Assembly (NCBI GenBank): GCA_030151745.1
Contig: JASLDA010000006.1
Location: 1-7,813, forward strand
DNA: 7,813 nt
Direction of reading: 5' to 3'
Source: Chitinophagaceae bacterium
Lineage (GTDB): Bacteria; Bacteroidota; Bacteroidia; Chitinophagales; Chitinophagaceae
Shown: positions 1 through 6,294 of the stretch, one piece after another
Numbering within the stretch: the stretch's first letter is position 1
Layout of the letters: each line of letters begins with the position of its first letter
Notes under the pieces: generated by a model
Told to the model about the DNA's origin: nothing
Databases searched by the model: none
The model's input: the letters and a program-made list of their open reading frames with translations, nothing else
Position numbers and translations under genes: made by a program

Positions 1-663
1 GAGGCCGGTGGCACCTATGCCGTGGCCAACCTGCGCGGCGGCGGTGAGTATGGCGACAAATGGCACAATGCCGGAACGAAGCAGCAGAAGCAGAATGTAT
101 TCAACGACTTCATCGCGGCCGGCGAATACCTGATCCGGGAAAAGTACACCAGTAAGGAGCGCCTCGCGATTTCCGGCGGCTCCAACGGCGGGCTGCTCGT
201 CGGCGCCTGCATGACCCAGCGCCCGGACCTGTTCCGCGTCGCGTTCCCCGCCGTAGGCGTACTGGACATGCTGCGCTATCACAAGTTCACAGCCGGCGCC
301 GGCTGGGCTTATGACTACGGCACAGCAGAGGACGGCAAGGAAATGTTCGATTATCTCTACAAGTACTCTCCGGTGCACAATGTGAAGAAGGGAACCTGCT
401 ATCCTGCGACGATGGTGATGACCGGCGACCATGACGACCGCGTGGTGCCGGCGCACAGCTTCAAGTTTGCAAGCCAGCTGCAAGCCGCTCAAAGCTGCGC
501 AAACCCGGTGCTGATCCGCATCGAGACCAAAGCGGGCCACGGCGCCGGCAAGCCCACCAGCATGCTCATCGACGAGCAGACCGACAAATGGGCTTTCCTG
601 CTCTGGAACATGGGCCTGGGCTACGGCATAAGCGGTGACGCCGGGCTTATTTCAACGAAATAA
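1..663 (+). CDS. Prolyl oligopeptidase family serine peptidase (S9A), C-terminal part, 5' end outside window
   Basis: This is the C-terminal part of the alpha/beta-hydrolase catalytic domain of a prolyl oligopeptidase, which cleaves short peptides after proline. The frame is open from base 1 (EAGGTYAVANLRGGGEYG) and ends in TAA at 661-663. The family's usual length of about 700 residues means that roughly two thirds, including the beta-propeller and any signal peptide, lie upstream. The whole catalytic triad is visible. The nucleophile Ser is in GGSNGG (codon 181-183). The Asp is in DHDDRV (codon 433-435), followed two residues later by the Arg that binds substrate in porcine POP. The His is in KAGHGAGKP (codon 538-540). 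All key residues are intact, so this end looks functional. The GTG at 22 is internal and not a start. The gene converges on the surface-protein gene, with a strong hairpin just after its stop. The family call is near certain; substrate and location cannot be judged from this part. Confidence 0.95.
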   Translation, partial: EAGGTYAVANLRGGGEYGDKWHNAGTKQQKQNVFNDFIAAGEYLIREKYTSKERLAISGGSNGGLLVGACMTQRPDLFRVAFPAVGVLDMLRYHKFTAGAGWAYDYGTAEDGKEMFDYLYKYSPVHNVKKGTCYPATMVMTGDHDDRVVPAHSFKFASQLQAAQSCANPVLIRIETKAGHGAGKPTSMLIDEQTDKWAFLLWNMGLGYGISGDAGLISTK

Positions 664-682
664 ATCCCGCCGCCGGGACCAC

Positions 683-730
683 AAAAAATTGCCGCCGGAC
701 ATCTTGTATGTCCGGCGGCAATTTTTTTTT
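683..730. terminator. Bidirectional Rho-independent terminator between convergent genes
   Basis: A perfect 20-bp inverted repeat (683-702 against 708-727) surrounds a 5-base loop (cttgt). The core is GC-rich (ttgccgccggacat and its complement). A run of six A opens the left arm and nine T (722-730) follow on the right, so an RNA read from either strand ends in a hairpin with a U tract. It begins 20 bases after the peptidase stop and lies about 40 bases beyond the stop of the opposing surface-protein gene, so it fits as the shared terminator of both. Confidence 0.9.
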
Positions 731-769
731 ACACATGCAAGCGATCGCATCACTGGTACCCCGGAGGAA

Positions 770-2764
770 TCAGTTCAACCGGACGAAGGGCAGGCGGACG
801 CACTCTTGCTTGTCCATCGGGCAAGCCTGAAGCAGGTATGCCCCGGGCAATAGCTGCGACAGATCCATTTCCGGACTTCCCGTATCCGGGGTATCTCCAC
901 TCCAGACGATACGGCCCGTCAAATCGAAGACCGAAACCCGGCTGCGTCCTCCGCCCCGGAGCGTCAGCCGGTTCCGGACCGGGTTGGGGTAAACGAAGAT
1001 CGTTCCTGCGCCGCCGGTTGCCGCCGGCACTTTGACGACGGACGAATAGGCCGCGATACCATCGCTCTCCTCTACTCGTAGCCGGTAATACAGCTCCGAA
1101 AGCGGAGCCCCTGCATCGTTCCAGGTTGCGCTGTCTCCCAAACCCGGCGCGGAGCCTGCAAATTCCCGTACAGGAGCAAAATACCTGCCGTCAGCAGAAC
1201 GCTCGACGATATAGCCGGCCGGCTGACGGGTCTCCCGCGCGGTCCATATCACCTGTACCCCGCCATTGACGCGCCGGGCGTCCAGCCCCAGCAGCAGCAA
1301 CGGCAAGGGCGAGCGCAGCTGCAGCTGGGCACTTGCGGAAGCCAGGTTCCCGCAGGCAGTAGACCCTTGTACCTGGACTGCATAGGTGCCGGTATCGGCG
1401 GTGGATACGGAGGAGATCGTATAAGAAGCGGACGTCGCCCCTGCGATGGGGACGCTGGCCTTGAGCCACTGATAGCCGGTGACGTCCCCCGTGGCCGTGA
1501 CGGTAAAGGTGTACGCAGCATTCGCCCGGACCGAACCAGACAGCGGCTGCTGGGTGATCGCAACGGGATTCGTCAGCATGAGCGGCACATCGACCGTCGG
1601 CTTCTGGCAGCCGGCGCCGCTTTGGACTATCGCGAAATAAGAAGCGGCATCCGCGCCGCTCAGACCCGACAGGCCGAGCGAGGTGGAGGTGGCGCCGCTG
1701 ATGTTGCTCCCATTGCTGAGCTGCGTAATGATCCCATTGGACAGGCGGTACCAGCTATACGATAGGCCGGTTCCCGATGCCGACACTGAGAAGGACGTGC
1801 TCCCGCCTGCACACGCGGCCTGGGCGGTCGGGGACGAAGCCAGGACCGGGGAGGGGTTAATACTGAGGGTAAGGGGCGTTATCGTGGTGACATCGTTCGT
1901 CGTCACGCAGGTGATCAGCACCCGGTAATCGGTATTCTGGGTTATTACGTCGGGCGTCGTATATGTAGGCGAGTTCGCCCCCGGTATATCCGAAAATCCC
2001 GTTCCGGTGGATTGCTGCCACCGGAACGCTATATCGGACCATGAGCCATAGGAACTGCTCAGGCTCAGCGTTGTCAGGGCATTGTCGCTGCATAGCATGG
2101 TGCCTTCCGAGCTTGAGATCGTTGCAGTCGCCGGCGCGCCGCCGCAGCTGCCGGGCGGCGTATTCACGGACAGCCCGAGGCTGAGGTCGTCGATTCTCCA
2201 GTTCGCGGAGGAGGGATTGTTACCGATCCCGTCATAACCGTAAATGCGGATCGTGAGCGGGGTGCCGGTGGCGCTGGTGAGTCCCAGGTTCGTCAGCGCC
2301 TTTCGCACCCAGATATTGTTTGCGACCAGGCCTCCACCGGCCAGGTTGCCAGCATACAGATCCTTGTTGCTGCGGACGCTGAACCTGGCAGGCCCCGTCT
2401 TGGTGGAACGAGCCCCGAAGCTGATACTGCTCACTGTGACCTGGTATCCCGACGCGGGGGTAAGCGTCAGCTCGAAGTATGCGCTGTTCGTCAGGGAGAA
2501 GGCCCCAGTGCGCGCGATGGCGGCAGCGTTGTAGCTGCCGCTAGCTCCCGTATATCCGGATGATACGGATACAGACTGAAGCAACGAGGAGACACTGTTG
2601 TTGCCGGTAGTGACGGTTGAGACTGATAAGTTGGCTACAGGCAGGCCGGAAGAGGGACTCGCGTTGGCTGTGGCGCCCGTCCCCATATTCCAGGTGACCT
2701 GGGCTTGTCCCCGCAGAGAGGCCAGGATCATACCCAGCGCACAAAGCATAAACAATAATTTCAT
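770..2764 (-). CDS. Secreted Ig-like domain protein with T9SS type A sorting domain
   Basis: Predicted cell-surface or secreted protein of 664 residues. Residues 1-21 form a signal peptide (MKLLFMLCALGMILASLRGQA) for Sec export. Residues 22-200 look like an all-beta domain rich in Ser, Thr and Gly, ending in NWRIDDLSL, a phrase often seen in Bacteroidota surface proteins. Three Ig-like modules follow, at about 207-302, 305-397 and 399-483. The third is the clearest, with ITQQP at its start, YQWLK in the middle and DTGTYAVQV near its end. A fibronectin III-like stretch (about 488-580, VIWTARE, YIVERSADG, YYRLRVEE) precedes the sorting domain at 589-664. That domain shows the YPNPV opening, VFDLTGRIVW and LPGAYLLQ, and directs transport through the outer membrane by the type IX system. 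No enzymatic motif is visible, so adhesion or glycan binding is a guess. The ATG at 2762-2764 is preceded by an AT-rich leader and followed directly by the signal peptide. Confidence 0.9.
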   Translation of the reverse strand: MKLLFMLCALGMILASLRGQAQVTWNMGTGATANASPSSGLPVANLSVSTVTTGNNSVSSLLQSVSVSSGYTGASGSYNAAAIARTGAFSLTNSAYFELTLTPASGYQVTVSSISFGARSTKTGPARFSVRSNKDLYAGNLAGGGLVANNIWVRKALTNLGLTSATGTPLTIRIYGYDGIGNNPSSANWRIDDLSLGLSVNTPPGSCGGAPATATISSSEGTMLCSDNALTTLSLSSSYGSWSDIAFRWQQSTGTGFSDIPGANSPTYTTPDVITQNTDYRVLITCVTTNDVTTITPLTLSINPSPVLASSPTAQAACAGGSTSFSVSASGTGLSYSWYRLSNGIITQLSNGSNISGATSTSLGLSGLSGADAASYFAIVQSGAGCQKPTVDVPLMLTNPVAITQQPLSGSVRANAAYTFTVTATGDVTGYQWLKASVPIAGATSASYTISSVSTADTGTYAVQVQGSTACGNLASASAQLQLRSPLPLLLLGLDARRVNGGVQVIWTARETRQPAGYIVERSADGRYFAPVREFAGSAPGLGDSATWNDAGAPLSELYYRLRVEESDGIAAYSSVVKVPAATGGAGTIFVYPNPVRNRLTLRGGGRSRVSVFDLTGRIVWSGDTPDTGSPEMDLSQLLPGAYLLQACPMDKQECVRLPFVRLN

Positions 2765-2810
2765 TAATTAATTTTTACATTATCAATACTTCAGTAAAAG
2801 AAACTGTGCC
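2763..2810 (-). promoter_or_regulatory. AT-rich leader and probable promoter region of the T9SS protein gene
   Basis: The bases just upstream of the surface-protein start are strongly AT-rich (taaaaattaattaatg on the coding strand) in a GC-rich neighbourhood. The gene lies 110 bases past the stop of the channel gene on the same strand, with a hairpin between, so it probably has its own promoter here. I cannot place a convincing TTTG / TAnnTTTG pair, the Bacteroidota sigma factor consensus, and there is no clear Shine-Dalgarno sequence. Confidence 0.35.
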
Positions 2811-2816
2811 TCGCGC

Positions 2817-2848
2817 GGAACGGAGGCCCCTGAAGGGCTTCCGTTTCC
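2817..2848 (-). terminator. Hairpin after the mscS-like gene, possible terminator
   Basis: An imperfect inverted repeat (2817-2829 against 2835-2848, with one bulge and one mismatch on the - strand) can form a GC-rich stem of about 12 pairs with a 5-base loop, starting about 27 bases after the stop of the channel gene. No T run follows directly. A T-rich stretch (gtttctttta) comes only about 15 bases later, so it is a weak terminator candidate or a 3'-end stabilising hairpin. Confidence 0.4.
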
Positions 2849-2874
2849 ACAGCAAGCGGCCGGGTCCTGTCTTA

Positions 2875-3978
2875 TCAAGCGTATTCTTTCCCCAGTGCCG
2901 TCAGCTCGGCGACCGCCTTGTATGCGGCGATGTTCACCTTGCTTTTGGTTGCCGCGATGGAGGCTTCCGGCAGCTCCTGGGGCAGGTGATATATCACCTG
3001 GATACGAAGCTGGCTGTCGCCGATGGAATCCAGCAGCACGGCGGACACTCCCGTTACGGGTTCCGTCGCCGCGATCGCTTCCCTGAGATCCTTCAGCAGC
3101 TGGTCCAGGTTCGGCGCAGGCAGGCGGCGCAGCAGCGGAATACCGAGCGTCACTTTGCGGATATCCTTTTCACTGAGGTTCTCCAGGTTATTGTCGACCA
3201 GCTTTTTGTTCGGGACGATCACCAGCGTGCCGTCCGAGCTGCGGAGTCTCGTGCTGCGGAACCCGATGCGGACCACCTTGCCTTCCATATCGCCCATCCG
3301 GACGCTGTCGTCGACGATAAAGGGCTTTTCGATCAGAATAGTAAAGGAAGCCAGGAGGTTTTCCAGGCTTTCCTTGGCGGCAAGCGCGATGGCGATGCCA
3401 CCAATGCCCAGGCCGGTGATCAGCGCGGGGATATTGACCTCGAACACGGTGCCAAGCACCCAGAACAACGCGATGGTCCAGAGCAGGATTTTCGCGACGT
3501 CCTTTATCAGCGGCAGCAGCTGGATACGGGTCCGCTCCCCGCTCTGCCGCGCCAGCTCCAGCTGGCGGCTGTAAATGAACTCGACGATCCGCGTCAGCAG
3601 CACCGTCACCAGGATGATCCCGGCGAAGTTGAAAAAGGTATCGAGGATATCCGTCGCATGAATGGTCTGGTATCCCGACTTCCGGTGCCAGCGCAGTATC
3701 CGCAGCCGTCCCAGGGGCTGCGCTATAAAGTCGAATGCAAAAAATGCGATGACCAGCGAGACCAGGCTGTGCAGCGGGGCCGAGATCAGCGAGCGAAACA
3801 ATTTCCGGTAGCGGCCCCGGTCGCTCTTGGGGCTCAGCCTGGAGACGAGCCAGCTGCTTGCCCCGGCTATCGGCCGGCGCAGGATAAAGGCGAGCACCAG
3901 GAGGCCGGCGAAAGCAATCCAGTCGCCGGTAGTCGCGTTCCAGAAACGCTGGTCGAGAAATTGAGTCAGTTCCTTCAA
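2875..3978 (-). CDS. Mechanosensitive ion channel, MscS family
   Basis: Inner-membrane channel of 367 residues that opens under membrane tension and releases solutes on osmotic downshock. Hydrophobic segments lie at about 19-34, 66-82, 114-132 and 162-180. They are followed by the pore-lining helix and the start of the beta domain at 183-262, the diagnostic MscS stretch: GLGIGGIAIALAAKESLENL, then the beta-domain motif EKPFIVDDSVRMGDMEGKV, and VPNKKLVDNNLENLS. The C-terminal 100 residues form the usual alpha/beta cytoplasmic domain. The only plausible start is TTG at 3976-3978. Upstream in frame there are five sense codons and then the dapD stop, and the first internal Met is far into the protein (residue 228). 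With only 15 bases after dapD and no Shine-Dalgarno sequence, translation is probably coupled to dapD. Family assignment is firm; the exact start is less so. Confidence 0.92.
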   Translation of the reverse strand: MKELTQFLDQRFWNATTGDWIAFAGLLVLAFILRRPIAGASSWLVSRLSPKSDRGRYRKLFRSLISAPLHSLVSLVIAFFAFDFIAQPLGRLRILRWHRKSGYQTIHATDILDTFFNFAGIILVTVLLTRIVEFIYSRQLELARQSGERTRIQLLPLIKDVAKILLWTIALFWVLGTVFEVNIPALITGLGIGGIAIALAAKESLENLLASFTILIEKPFIVDDSVRMGDMEGKVVRIGFRSTRLRSSDGTLVIVPNKKLVDNNLENLSEKDIRKVTLGIPLLRRLPAPNLDQLLKDLREAIAATEPVTGVSAVLLDSIGDSQLRIQVIYHLPQELPEASIAATKSKVNIAAYKAVAELTALGKEYA

Positions 3979-3993
3979 GCGGATTCGATTCGG

Positions 3994-4818
3994 TTATACA
4001 GATACGCCGAAGTCGCGCAGGGCGTCGTTCAGGCTCGTCTTCAGATCGGTCGAGGGCTTGCGCTGCCCTATGATCAGGGCGCAGCTCACACCATACTCAC
4101 CGGCCGGGAACTGCTTGTTATAGCTGCCCGGGATCACCACGCTCCGGGCCGGGACCCGGCCCGTATATGTCACGGGCTCTGCGCCGCTCACGTCTACGAT
4201 CTTCGTGCTTTGCGTGAGTACAACATTCGCGCCGAGAACGGCTTCCTTCTCCACATGCACACCTTCCACGACGATGCAGCGCGAGCCGATAAAGCAGCCG
4301 TCCTCGATGATCACCGGGGATGCCTGCAAGGGCTCCAGTACCCCGCCGATACCTACTCCGCCGGATAAATGCACATTCTTGCCGATCTGGGCGCAGGAGC
4401 CGACGGTCGCCCAGGTATCCACCATCGTGCCTTCGTCGACATAGGCACCGATGTTTACATAGGAGGGCATCATCACGACATTCCGCCCCAGGAACGCGCC
4501 GTAACGGGCTACGGCATGCGGCACGGCGCGAACGCCGAGAGAGGCGTAATCCTTCTTCAGCAGCATCTTGTCATAGAACTCAAACGGCGCCAGCTCCCAG
4601 GTCTGCATCTGCTGGATGCCGAAGTACAGCAGGATGGCCTGCTTCACCCATTCGTTCACCACCCAGCCGGGGCCGCCTTCCGTTGGCTGCGCCACCCGCA
4701 GCCGGCCTTTATCGACCTCTTCGATGACCTGGCGGATGGCATCGGCATAAGAAGGCTGGAGAATCAGGCTGCGATCTGCAAAAGCTGCTTCGATCTGGGA
4801 TTTGAGCGTGTCGTACAT
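3994..4818 (-). CDS. dapD: 2,3,4,5-tetrahydropyridine-2,6-dicarboxylate N-succinyltransferase
   Basis: Cytoplasmic enzyme of the succinylase branch of diaminopimelate and lysine synthesis. It transfers succinyl from succinyl-CoA to tetrahydrodipicolinate, supplying meso-DAP for peptidoglycan and lysine. The product is 274 residues, the same length as I recall for the E. coli enzyme. An N-terminal helical domain (about 1-100) is followed by a left-handed beta-helix of hexapeptide repeats (about 105-230). The core at residues 117-167 matches the E. coli protein almost residue for residue as I recall it, including MPSYVNIGAYVDEGTMVDTW, SCAQIGKNVHLSGGVGIGG and VLEPLQA. IIEDGCFIGSRCIVVEGV follows. 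The start ATG at 4816-4818 gives the normal N-terminus (MYDTLKSQIEAAF). It is the first gene of an apparent operon with the mscS-like gene. No other lysine-pathway gene is in the window. Nothing in it looks damaged. Confidence 0.97.
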   Translation of the reverse strand: MYDTLKSQIEAAFADRSLILQPSYADAIRQVIEEVDKGRLRVAQPTEGGPGWVVNEWVKQAILLYFGIQQMQTWELAPFEFYDKMLLKKDYASLGVRAVPHAVARYGAFLGRNVVMMPSYVNIGAYVDEGTMVDTWATVGSCAQIGKNVHLSGGVGIGGVLEPLQASPVIIEDGCFIGSRCIVVEGVHVEKEAVLGANVVLTQSTKIVDVSGAEPVTYTGRVPARSVVIPGSYNKQFPAGEYGVSCALIIGQRKPSTDLKTSLNDALRDFGVSV

Positions 4819-5003
4819 AAACGGGACTATTCCGGGATTATTAATTAATGATTATTAAAAGTCTGCTGCCGGCGCCGCACCATGCTGATTGCCAGCCGCG
4901 CATCGCGGGTTCCGCAGCTGCGGCGAAATTACGGTGGCCGGCGCAGCCGGAGGTTCCGCCGCAGCCTTTCGGACAAGAGCGCCATTTTTTTTAGCTTGCA
5001 GGC
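4819..5003. promoter_or_regulatory. Divergent intergenic region between dapD and the FKBP lipoprotein gene
   Basis: These 185 bases separate two genes read away from each other, so promoters for both should lie here. The dapD side (4831-4860) is AT-rich and contains ATTAATTAAT at 4840-4849. The middle is GC-rich with no hairpin or repeat that I would defend. The FKBP side ends in a T run (4984-4992) shortly before the ATG. I see no clear Bacteroidota promoter consensus, riboswitch or small RNA. The reading frames crossing this stretch run into the antisense of the FKBP gene and look like chance. Confidence 0.4.
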
Positions 5004-5477
5004 ATGAAGCGATTTGCCCGGATTCCGGCTCTGGTGGCCATGCTGGCCCTGGCTGCATGCAGCAAAGTTGAAAATTCGACCTGCTCGACAGTGACCACCG
5101 CGGCACCGGCTACGGAAATAGCGCAGCTCCGGGACTACCTTGCGTCAAACGGTATTTCAGCGGAAGCCGATACCCGTGGATTCTATTACACGATCAAGCG
5201 CCCGGGCAGTACCGCGAAGCCCGACGTCTGCTCCAAGGTCCAGGTAAACTATACCGGCCGGCTCACCAACGGCAGCCAGTTCGACGGCGCCAGCCAGGTC
5301 AGCTTCAGCCTGAGTCAGCTCATCGCCGGCTGGCAGGAGGGAATCCCCCTGATCGGCGAAGGCGGCAGCATTACCCTGTATCTTCCTCCCAGCCTTGCCT
5401 ACGGCTCCCAGGCGCAAAAAAACATCCCTGCAAACTCGATTCTGATCTTCGATATCGAGCTGCTTCAGTTCAACTGA
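5004..5477 (+). CDS. FKBP-type peptidyl-prolyl cis-trans isomerase lipoprotein
   Basis: Small envelope lipoprotein of 157 residues that probably assists folding of periplasmic or outer-membrane proteins by isomerising X-Pro bonds. The N-terminus is a lipoprotein signal peptide with lipobox LAAC, and Cys19 would be acylated. A linker (about 20-75) leads into one FKBP domain (about 77-157). The residues lining the FKBP12 active site are present: Tyr in VNYTG (83), Phe-Asp in SQFDG (93-94), Leu-Ile and Trp in LIAGWQEG (106-110), Tyr in LAYG (133) and Phe in LIFDIELL (149). The domain therefore looks catalytically competent. Two further cysteines, Cys27 and Cys76, could form a disulfide in the periplasm. 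The ATG at 5004 is chosen because it gives a complete signal peptide. The gene stands alone, divergent from dapD and convergent with the DUF4123 gene. The client protein is unknown. Confidence 0.93.
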   Translation: MKRFARIPALVAMLALAACSKVENSTCSTVTTAAPATEIAQLRDYLASNGISAEADTRGFYYTIKRPGSTAKPDVCSKVQVNYTGRLTNGSQFDGASQVSFSLSQLIAGWQEGIPLIGEGGSITLYLPPSLAYGSQAQKNIPANSILIFDIELLQFN

Positions 5478-5508
5478 CCCCGGCAGACGGCAAGGCTTAA
5501 AACCCGTT

Positions 5509-5540
5509 GGAATCTCAGTCGAAGAGATTCCATTTCTTTT
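5509..5540 (+). terminator. Rho-independent terminator of the FKBP gene, overlapping the end of the opposing gene
   Basis: A perfect 8-bp stem (ggaatctc at 5509-5516, gagattcc at 5524-5531) with a 7-base loop is followed by atttctttt, T-rich on the + strand. It begins 31 bases after the FKBP stop. The TGA of the opposing DUF4123 gene (5515-5517) lies inside the hairpin, so the stem also encodes that protein's last residues (NLFD). On the - strand it is followed by aacgggtttt, a poorer U tract. Confidence 0.65.
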
Positions 5541-6264
5541 TCTGGGATTGCGAGGGCTCCGGCAGCGGCACCGGGCTTTTATCCGGCATCGGCGCCGGAC
5601 TTTTACGCATAGGCTCCTGCGGCGCGGGCTCTAGCGGCTGCGGCCGTTGGGGACCTGCAACAGGGGCCACGGGACTTGTCTTCTGCGCCAGTCCTGCGTT
5701 CACAGCCGCCAGGGTCGCGGCGATCTCTTCTTCCGTAGGATCGGGCAGGGGCTCCACCTCCGGGGTAGCCGCGATGATATCCGCTACGCCCAGTCGCTGG
5801 GAGCGCAGGACTCCGTTCTCCTGCCAGAAGCGCAGCACGAAGCTGGGGTCTTCGTCCTCGACGAGGAAATAGTCGACCGGCCCGAAAAACTCGCGCAATT
5901 GCGCCGCATCGCAGGTGGGAAGGAAAACCCGGATGACCCTGGGGTCGTAGAACCGGAAATAGAGGCTTTGCCCGGTTTCCGTCTTTACCAGCAGGAAGCT
6001 CCGGAAATGCCGGGCCAGGTCGTCCAGCGAGCGGCCGCTCTTCATCAGCACGCCCCAGGAATAGCCCCAGCCCTGGCGCAGGTACCAGTTGGCGAAGGTC
6101 TGGCCCGGCACGAACCGGAACAGGTAGGGCGCCACGGCCGACAGGGCCTCGTCGCGGGTACCCCGGTAAAGCGAATCATGCGCAGGATTTCGCGTCCTGG
6201 CTTCCGCGATGAGCCCCGACATACGCGCGGCGTCGAGAAGGAGGTAGGTCGCGTGCTGAAGCAT
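5515..6264 (-). CDS. DUF4123 domain protein, probable T6SS effector adaptor/chaperone
   Basis: Protein of 249 residues. Residues about 5-145 form a typical DUF4123 domain: YLLLDAAR near the start, VAPYLFRF, then NWYLRQGWGYSWGVLMKSG, a conserved LYFRFYDPRVIRVFLPTCD and REFFGPVDYFLVEDED. Characterised members of this family (Tap/TEC proteins) bind a T6SS effector and load it onto VgrG or PAAR without being secreted as toxins themselves. Here the gene follows the PAAR gene by 30 bases on the same strand, which supports that role. Residues about 165-249 form a separate proline-rich, low-complexity tail ending in the basic-aromatic motif KKKWNLFD, unusual for the family as far as I know. No signal peptide or membrane segment is visible. 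The ATG at 6262-6264 starts right at the domain. No effector gene follows on this strand, so the client is unknown. Confidence 0.88.
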   Translation of the reverse strand: MLQHATYLLLDAARMSGLIAEARTRNPAHDSLYRGTRDEALSAVAPYLFRFVPGQTFANWYLRQGWGYSWGVLMKSGRSLDDLARHFRSFLLVKTETGQSLYFRFYDPRVIRVFLPTCDAAQLREFFGPVDYFLVEDEDPSFVLRFWQENGVLRSQRLGVADIIAATPEVEPLPDPTEEEIAATLAAVNAGLAQKTSPVAPVAGPQRPQPLEPAPQEPMRKSPAPMPDKSPVPLPEPSQSQKKKWNLFD

Positions 6265-6294
6265 ACTGGACAGGCTACTCTATGGCGGGGCCGG

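Noticed and set aside
770..2764. Repeats within the T9SS gene as a tandem-repeat array
   Set aside because: The Ig-like modules share a fold pattern but little sequence, and no DNA-level repeat is visible.
2806..4368. A 520-codon open frame on the + strand
   Set aside because: It runs antisense across both the mscS-like gene and dapD, whose products are certain. Its product is Arg/Gln/Asp-rich without recognisable domains, as expected from the complement of GC-rich codons.
4967..4999. Possible Bacteroidota promoter (TTTC, 21 bases, TAGCTTGC) before the FKBP gene
   Set aside because: Spacing fits roughly, but both boxes deviate from TTTG and TAnnTTTG, and the implied transcript would start almost at the ATG. 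Too weak to list as a feature.
4855..5106. An 83-codon - strand frame in the dapD/FKBP gap
   Set aside because: Its start lies inside the FKBP gene antisense, and it has no recognisable motif, no upstream signal and a biased composition. Better read as a chance frame.
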